Origin: Cruorifilaria tuberocauda
Lineage: Eukaryota > Nematoda > Chromadorea > Rhabditida > Onchocercidae
Reading direction: 5' to 3'
Assembly (NCBI GenBank): GCA_013365365.1
Contig: JABVXU010000104.1
Location: forward strand, 1-64,000
DNA length: 64,000 nt
Below, one piece after another: positions 58,970-64,000 of this stretch (positions are counted from its first letter, which is position 1; every line of letters starts with the position of its first letter). Under the pieces are notes generated by a model that was given only the letters and a program-made list of their open reading frames with translations, had not been told where the DNA came from and ran no database searches. Made by a program: the position numbers and the translations under genes.

Positions 58970-60241
58970 ATGATACTATTTTCCGATCGGTTGCTGCGCT
59001 TCGTTCCACTGCTACTTTTCATCCTATCAAACTTTTCCGGTCCAGCTAACGCTCAGAAACGACGAATTATCCGTTTACTAACTTCATTATCTAAAAAAGC
59101 GTCCGATAATGGTCAACGATTATTTCAAAACATTGTAAATAATGAAATGCAAAATATTGATATTATTTATAAGCAATTGTCTGATTGGGCAAAAAATGAA
59201 GGACCGAATTTTACGGTTAGGCCAGTTTATAATTTCAACAGTGAAAGTTGAATTTTGAAATTTTTTCAATACTTGTAAATGAAGTATTTATCTTTAATGA
59301 ATGTGCCAACGAGAAATTTTCTCTCTCGCAGTCTGCAATTTTTTTTCCATTTAATTTATTTATGAAATCAAAAATTTTATATTTCATTTCTATCAAAAAA
59401 AGCAAACAGAATTCCCGAAATCCCTAAATTTTTCCAGAAAATATTTGAAGAAAGTGTAGAAAAAGCAGAAAAAGAAGCTTACGAGAAACGTGAAGAGCTC
59501 GGAATGGAAATAGATCAACTGCCAGCATTAGTAATTGACGCTATTCAAATCGTTGACATATTTCGACAAGATCCGACCAAAAGTGATTTCGAAGAAAAGA
59601 AAATGGTTATTTTAAATTAATTCAGCACGAATTCTTCGATTTGAATTTCCATACATCTCCTTTATTTCAGTTCTTAATAACTTGAATTTAAATATGATTT
59701 TTCGTTTGGCAAATTTTCGGTAATTAGTTTTATTGAATTTTTCACTAGTGAATTGTATTTCTAATTTTCTTTGCTCGTTTTACAGAGATCTTTTTTTTAC
59801 TTTGCTGCACAATATTTCTTAATTAGTCGGCGTCCCTTCCTTGATTTCGTATAATTTGAACGAAGAGATATTAATAAGTATTAATTAATTTGGTTGACAA
59901 ACAAATGAATTTTACACATATGCTCATAAAAATAAGGAATTTCCTTTCGAAATCCCTTAACTGGTATCGTTTCATGTTTGAAGATGATATCATCTAAATC
60001 CTCTTTACACGAACATCAGACTCAAACTCCCACTTCCTTCCTACAATTTTATAGTACCTAGTGTTACACTTGTTAATTACAGATAAATGATTTGAAGAAG
60101 ACGATAGAGCCACCGTTTGTTAATCGTTATCAAATCATGCTGGATCGTGCGCAGAAATTATATGAAGAGTACGGCATCCATTTGTTTCGATCACCTTTTG
60201 CCAAACGTAGAAAGCATTATATAAAAGGCGAAGAATTGTGA
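58970..60241 (+). CDS. Secreted small helical protein, possibly DUF148/SXP-RAL-2-like
   Basis: Exons 58970-59215, 59438-59605 and 60083-60241 give 190 residues in phase. Residues 1-29 form a clear signal peptide ending at GPANA|Q. The mature protein is rich in Lys, Glu and Leu with heptad-like helices (EKAEKEAYEKREELGMEIDQ; later QIMLDRAQKLYEEYG) and has no cysteine, which suggests a soluble helical bundle. Size, secretion and charge pattern recall the nematode DUF148/SXP-RAL-2 group, abundant secreted antigens of parasites, but I cannot confirm a motif. The C-terminus is basic (FAKRRKHYIKGEEL). ATG 58970 was chosen over ATG 58961 because only the former frame gives a signal peptide and continues through the exons. 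Confidence 0.68.
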
Positions 60242-61337
60242 CGAAATATAGCATTAAAGTATAATATCTCCTATCTACTACGATAATTATTCTTTGAGCT
60301 GCTTGTTGAAATCTGTTTGAGCGCCAACTGTAGAATATATGATTCATTTCTCAATTCAGTCCATAAGAATTAATTAGAAACATAACTTTTTAATTGCTTA
60401 ATCGATTTGGTATGTTTATAACTAATAAGTCTATAAGAAGAGAGAGAAAGAACAGTTTGAAATTATCAATTATTATTACAACATTACATTTTATCCAAAA
60501 TTATCAATCATTCTATCATTCTGGACAAAATATAACTCAGTGAATTCAATTTGAAACAAAATCTTGTCCAATAAAACGCATATACTGTTTTTAAAATAGC
60601 AGTTAAATGTGACAGCGATAAACAAAGAAATGCTTTCTCTAGAATATAAATTTAAACAATACCGAGAACATAACATACAACAATCGCCTTAAAATCGTTA
60701 CTCATAGCATTTTATTTCACGATGATTTAACGAATGACGTTGCTTTATTTATTAAAATATCCAGCAAAATGAATCAGTAAACTTTCTTTATCACTAAGTT
60801 CATTACTATAACATTTACCAAATTTGTAAAGAAATAAAATTTCAACTCGATTTCTTTACTTCAATTTTAGGTGTGTTCTAGTTCATGTACAAGAAACATG
60901 CATCCATAAACTTCTTCCCTACTTGGACAAGAGTTAGAGTTGTTATTAAGCGTAAGATCTGGAGACTTTTTTTCCGCCAGTTTCGATCATTCTCTGAAAA
61001 CTTTCTGTCACAATTGCAGAACTGAGCGGATTAGGTAACTTAATGGTTTCAACCGAGGATAGCGAAGAAAAATTATTAGCAATGCAATAAAACGGATTAA
61101 TTCACTGATTGAATTTCATTTAGTATTATTTCACTATCAGTTGTTTGCAAATGCTTGAAATAAATTACAAAAAGAATTTGATTTGTAAACTTTTTCTCTT
61201 AACCTTAGCAGTGACGAAACAGTAATCGCAAAAACAAGAAAATCTTTTCACATATTCTAATTTTTTTCCAATTCTTCCTTCCCAAAAAATACCCCTTTTT
61301 ATGCATTTACTGAACAAAAGTTTCAATCAAAGAAACC
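60242..61337. other. Intergenic between convergent genes
   Basis: 3' flanks of the helical secreted protein and of rsp-6. A further downstream rsp-6 exon is possible, because the exon ending at 61342 is followed by a perfect GTAAGG donor, but no convincing acceptor exon was found here. Confidence 0.45.
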
Positions 61338-63642
61338 TTACCTGCTTAAGCTTCTGCTCATACTCCGTCTTTCGTCATATCGAGGAGATTTACGTGGTGG
61401 TGGTGTGATGGAACGACTACGTGATCTCCGGTAGTATGGTGACCTTCAAAAATACTGATGACATATTTTATAAATTCCTTTTCTATTTACCTTTCTTCAC
61501 AAAGGAAAAAAATTACCTATCATAAACTTAATACAAAAGTTCGATAAACCGCTGCTGACTGTAATGATAAAATAAATTTATGCGAGGCATTCATTCACGT
61601 AATGTTTCAAAACATAATTTCATCATTACTAAATAAAATAAGAAATATGATACACAACAAAATGCAATCTATGTATAATACAGTAGATTCCAAAAGTTCA
61701 AATGTTTGATGATGAAAACCATGGTTTGAAAATTTACGAGAACTGAAGTACTTCTCACAGGTCATCACAGGAAACAGAGGTTTTCGAAATCAAGAAGTTA
61801 AACAATGTTATCATTATTAAAAAGGAAATAGGAAATGAAAAAATGCAAAAGCTTATATAGAGATTATCAGCTCTTAACTAGAAAAATTTTGTTTTTGAAA
61901 GAGAAAATAAATATCTCTTTCAAAAATTTTCAAAACCTCTTTCGAAATTCGAATTTCTTACCATCCAGAAACGATGAATGGATGTTGTTTAGATGATGAT
62001 GGTTATGACGATGATCACAATGATGGTTGATAATACGACGATGATGATGACTGATGACGACGACGATGATAATGATGAATGAAGAAAATGATGATTATTC
62101 ATGATCATGATTGATAATCGTGATAACGACATAACGATTATGATGATGATGGTGATGATAATGATGATGATGATAATAATGATGATGGTGATGAATATTG
62201 CTTGATATGAAATAGTAGATGTTGGGAAAGAAAGCTGTTCTGATGCATTCTTTTCTTTTTTTCAACATTAACTACCTCGATTTTCTTGAAATGGTAGGTA
62301 GCATCTACAAGTGCAAGTGGTTGGTTGGTGTATTGAAGCGTAAGGCAGATAGAATTGCGGAAGGATGCACCTTCATTCACGCCTCATTCAAACCAACCGA
62401 ACTGTGGACCATCCATACAGTCGCGAAATTTCCTACTTCATGCAGGAAATTTCTTGCTGTTTCATGATTGTTGAAAAGAAACGCGTAGGCGACGAAGATC
62501 GATAAAGCGATGAAAAAGTCGAAGTGCTTTTATGAAGACGTTCGGTAGGTAACGGTAGAACTGATAGTAGTAGTTGCAAAGTATATAAAGTAGGTACTGA
62601 TGTTGAGATGAGTTGTGAGTAGTGGTAGTAAAAATAGTAGTAGTAGTAGTAATGGCTGTGGTAACAGTAGTAGTGGTAACCGTATGGATGAGCTAAAATA
62701 ACTTACTCTTTTCGGTTCCGAATACCTGGAAATTTTACTCTTACAAAACAGTCTTACATAACTAACCACCAACTCTGTTTTCTCTAAGCACTTGATATTG
62801 TGACAAAAAAAAGTCCGGCGTGGCAAAATGGGAAAATTATTTGTGTACAAATTGGACGAGCTTATCTGTCGGAAACGGATAAAAGACTACTTCTGTCCCG
62901 TAATATGACTTAATTTTTTATGGAGAGGAGAGAATAAAATCTTATCCTCTAATGAGTTTTAATTTCATTTGAGTAATAATACTGTAAGCTCGATCCATAA
63001 GGATCAAAAGAAACAGAATCACCCGTATATAAGGGTAACAGCTAAAAAAAATGGTTGAATAAATCTTTAACCTTGAACGCCGACGACCACCCTCATAATA
63101 ACCACCACCTCCGCCACCTCCACCGCCGCCATAACCACCATTTCGTCGGCGACCATGTGAAATCTCTACACGAGCGCGTACGCCACAAATTCTTCTAAGA
63201 AAAATAAGAGTAAGAAATATATAATAGATTTAATTTATGAAGCGAAAGACAAAAAAAGAAAAACCAAATCTTACGTCCCATCCAATGCTTTTACAGCATC
63301 TTCAGCATCACGGGCATCTTCAAACTCCACAAACGCAAACCCTGGCGGACGTCGAGCAACCCAGACCTTACGTATGCGGCCAAAACGATTAAATGCATCT
63401 TCAAGCTAAAAAAAATGATAAAATTAAGGATGAAGAAGACAGAGCAATGAACTATCCGACCTAACACGGAAATCAAACTCCTATTAAATGATTGATTAAC
63501 GAACATCAAGATGAAATATGTTCAGAGAAGCATCACAACATAAATTCAATTATTGGAATTGATTAACCTCTTGAGATGTAGCATCCTGCGGTAAGCCTCC
63601 AACGTATACTTTGCAATCTAGCGGATCTGATCGTCGCGACAT
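61338..63642 (-). CDS. rsp-6: SR splicing factor RSP-6 (SRSF3/SRSF7-like)
   Basis: Minus-strand exons 63642-63568, 63405-63275, 63194-63072 and 61443-61338 give at least 144 residues. The RRM occupies about residues 10-85. RNP2 is CKVYVGGLP and RNP1 is GFAFVEF, within the typical [19 protein letters not shown] of the SRSF3/7 group, followed by [13 protein letters not shown] glycine run of ten ([18 protein letters not shown]) leads into an RS tail ([17 protein letters not shown]). The frame ends at TAA 61340-61338. That TAA overlaps a strong donor (CAG|GTAAGG), so the longest isoform may splice on to another exon. SRSF3/7-type proteins act in splicing, 3' processing and mRNA export. The third intron is long (1.6 kb) and holds repeats plus a candidate poison exon. 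Confidence 0.9.
61980..62200. repeat. (GAT)n-rich repeat in rsp-6 intron 3
   Basis: Imperfect GAT/GATGAC trinucleotides across about 200 bp, intronic to rsp-6. A smaller (GTA)n run lies at about 62636-62655. Confidence 0.85.
62276..62456 (-). other. Candidate poison cassette exon in rsp-6 intron 3
   Basis: On the minus strand the acceptor ATGAAACAG precedes 62456 and the donor ATCGAG|GTAGTT follows 62276, delimiting 181 nt of noticeably less AT-rich sequence. Entered in phase from the upstream exon it meets TGA after six codons. Its 5' end contains an inverted repeat (62425-62434 with 62444-62453). Inclusion would send the mRNA to nonsense-mediated decay, as known for SR genes; use here is inferred. 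Confidence 0.42.
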
Positions 63643-64000
63643 ATTCGGTAAATAAGTTAGATGATCAATCCTGAGGTAAAATTATAGCTAAGAGAAGAAA
63701 AGAAATGCTAATTTTTTACAATGAGAAGCGTATAAACAAAAACTCCTTCAGAAACCTATGGGTGTGAAAATCAAAACGTTATAAGTTACATTCATGCTGA
63801 AAAAAGAACCTTTTCACTTTTCCAAATCAATTTTCGATGAAATTAACAGAAAAAGAACCGAACTCAGCTTTGATTTAGCTACTCAATTTACTTGAATTTG
63901 AATGAATCAGTAGAGGAATTAAGTCGATGAAACTATTTCAGTAGCTGGAACAATATAACCATATTTTATCATATTTTTCGGCATAATCATTCTCACTACC
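63643..64000. promoter_or_regulatory. Upstream flank of rsp-6
   Basis: AT-rich sequence 5' of the rsp-6 start, running to the window edge. No exon recognised; promoter or trans-splice outron sequence is expected here. Confidence 0.4.

Overview
The window looks like about 64 kb of nuclear chromosome from a nematode, most likely a parasitic clade III (spirurid/filarial-type) worm. It is strongly AT-rich. Genes are split by many AT-rich introns of roughly 80-700 bp with short 'tttcag'-type acceptors. Several first coding exons lie just downstream of an orphan 3' splice acceptor, as expected for spliced-leader trans-splicing. The readable products have nematode or metazoan counterparts. The species assignment is inference. 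Gene models below were assembled by hand from splice signals, reading-frame phase and remembered protein families; no alignment was run.

Layout. 1-5.2 kb: no gene seen. 5.2-7.3 kb (+): secreted Ly-6/three-finger-like protein with a long tail. 8.5-10.7 kb (-): ESCO-type cohesin acetyltransferase. 11.9-15.0 kb (-): SR splicing factor (SRSF10-like) with a candidate poison exon. 15.7-17.6 kb (+): GPATCH11 homologue. 18.3-22.3 kb (+): CWF19L1 homologue. 22.9-31.0 kb (-): a 15-exon gene combining a chromodomain, ankyrin repeats and a C-terminal domain, in the order of vertebrate MPP8 (HUSH complex). 32.8-36.9 kb (+): NDR kinase (sax-1/STK38). 40.0-51.1 kb (+): Golgi alpha-mannosidase II (aman-2) in 26 coding exons. 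53.4-55.0 kb (-): GNAT-fold acetyltransferase. 55-59 kb: intergenic, with a 53-bp duplicated block, a decayed C2H2 zinc-finger relic and a (TAA)n tract. 59.0-60.2 kb (+): secreted helical protein, perhaps DUF148/SXP-RAL-2-like. 61.3-63.6 kb (-): SR protein rsp-6 (SRSF3/7-like), also with a candidate poison exon.

How the genes relate. Three adjacent genes (SR factor, GPATCH11, CWF19L1) all relate to pre-mRNA splicing. The first two are divergent over a 654-bp gap; the second and third are in tandem, 645 bp apart, with an acceptor just before the second start, which would fit an operon. The chromatin genes (ESCO, MPP8-like) lie in the same half. The MPP8-like gene and the NDR kinase diverge from a shared 1.8-kb upstream region. 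The most notable items are the MPP8-like architecture in a nematode and the two stop-containing 181-nt cassettes in SR-protein introns.
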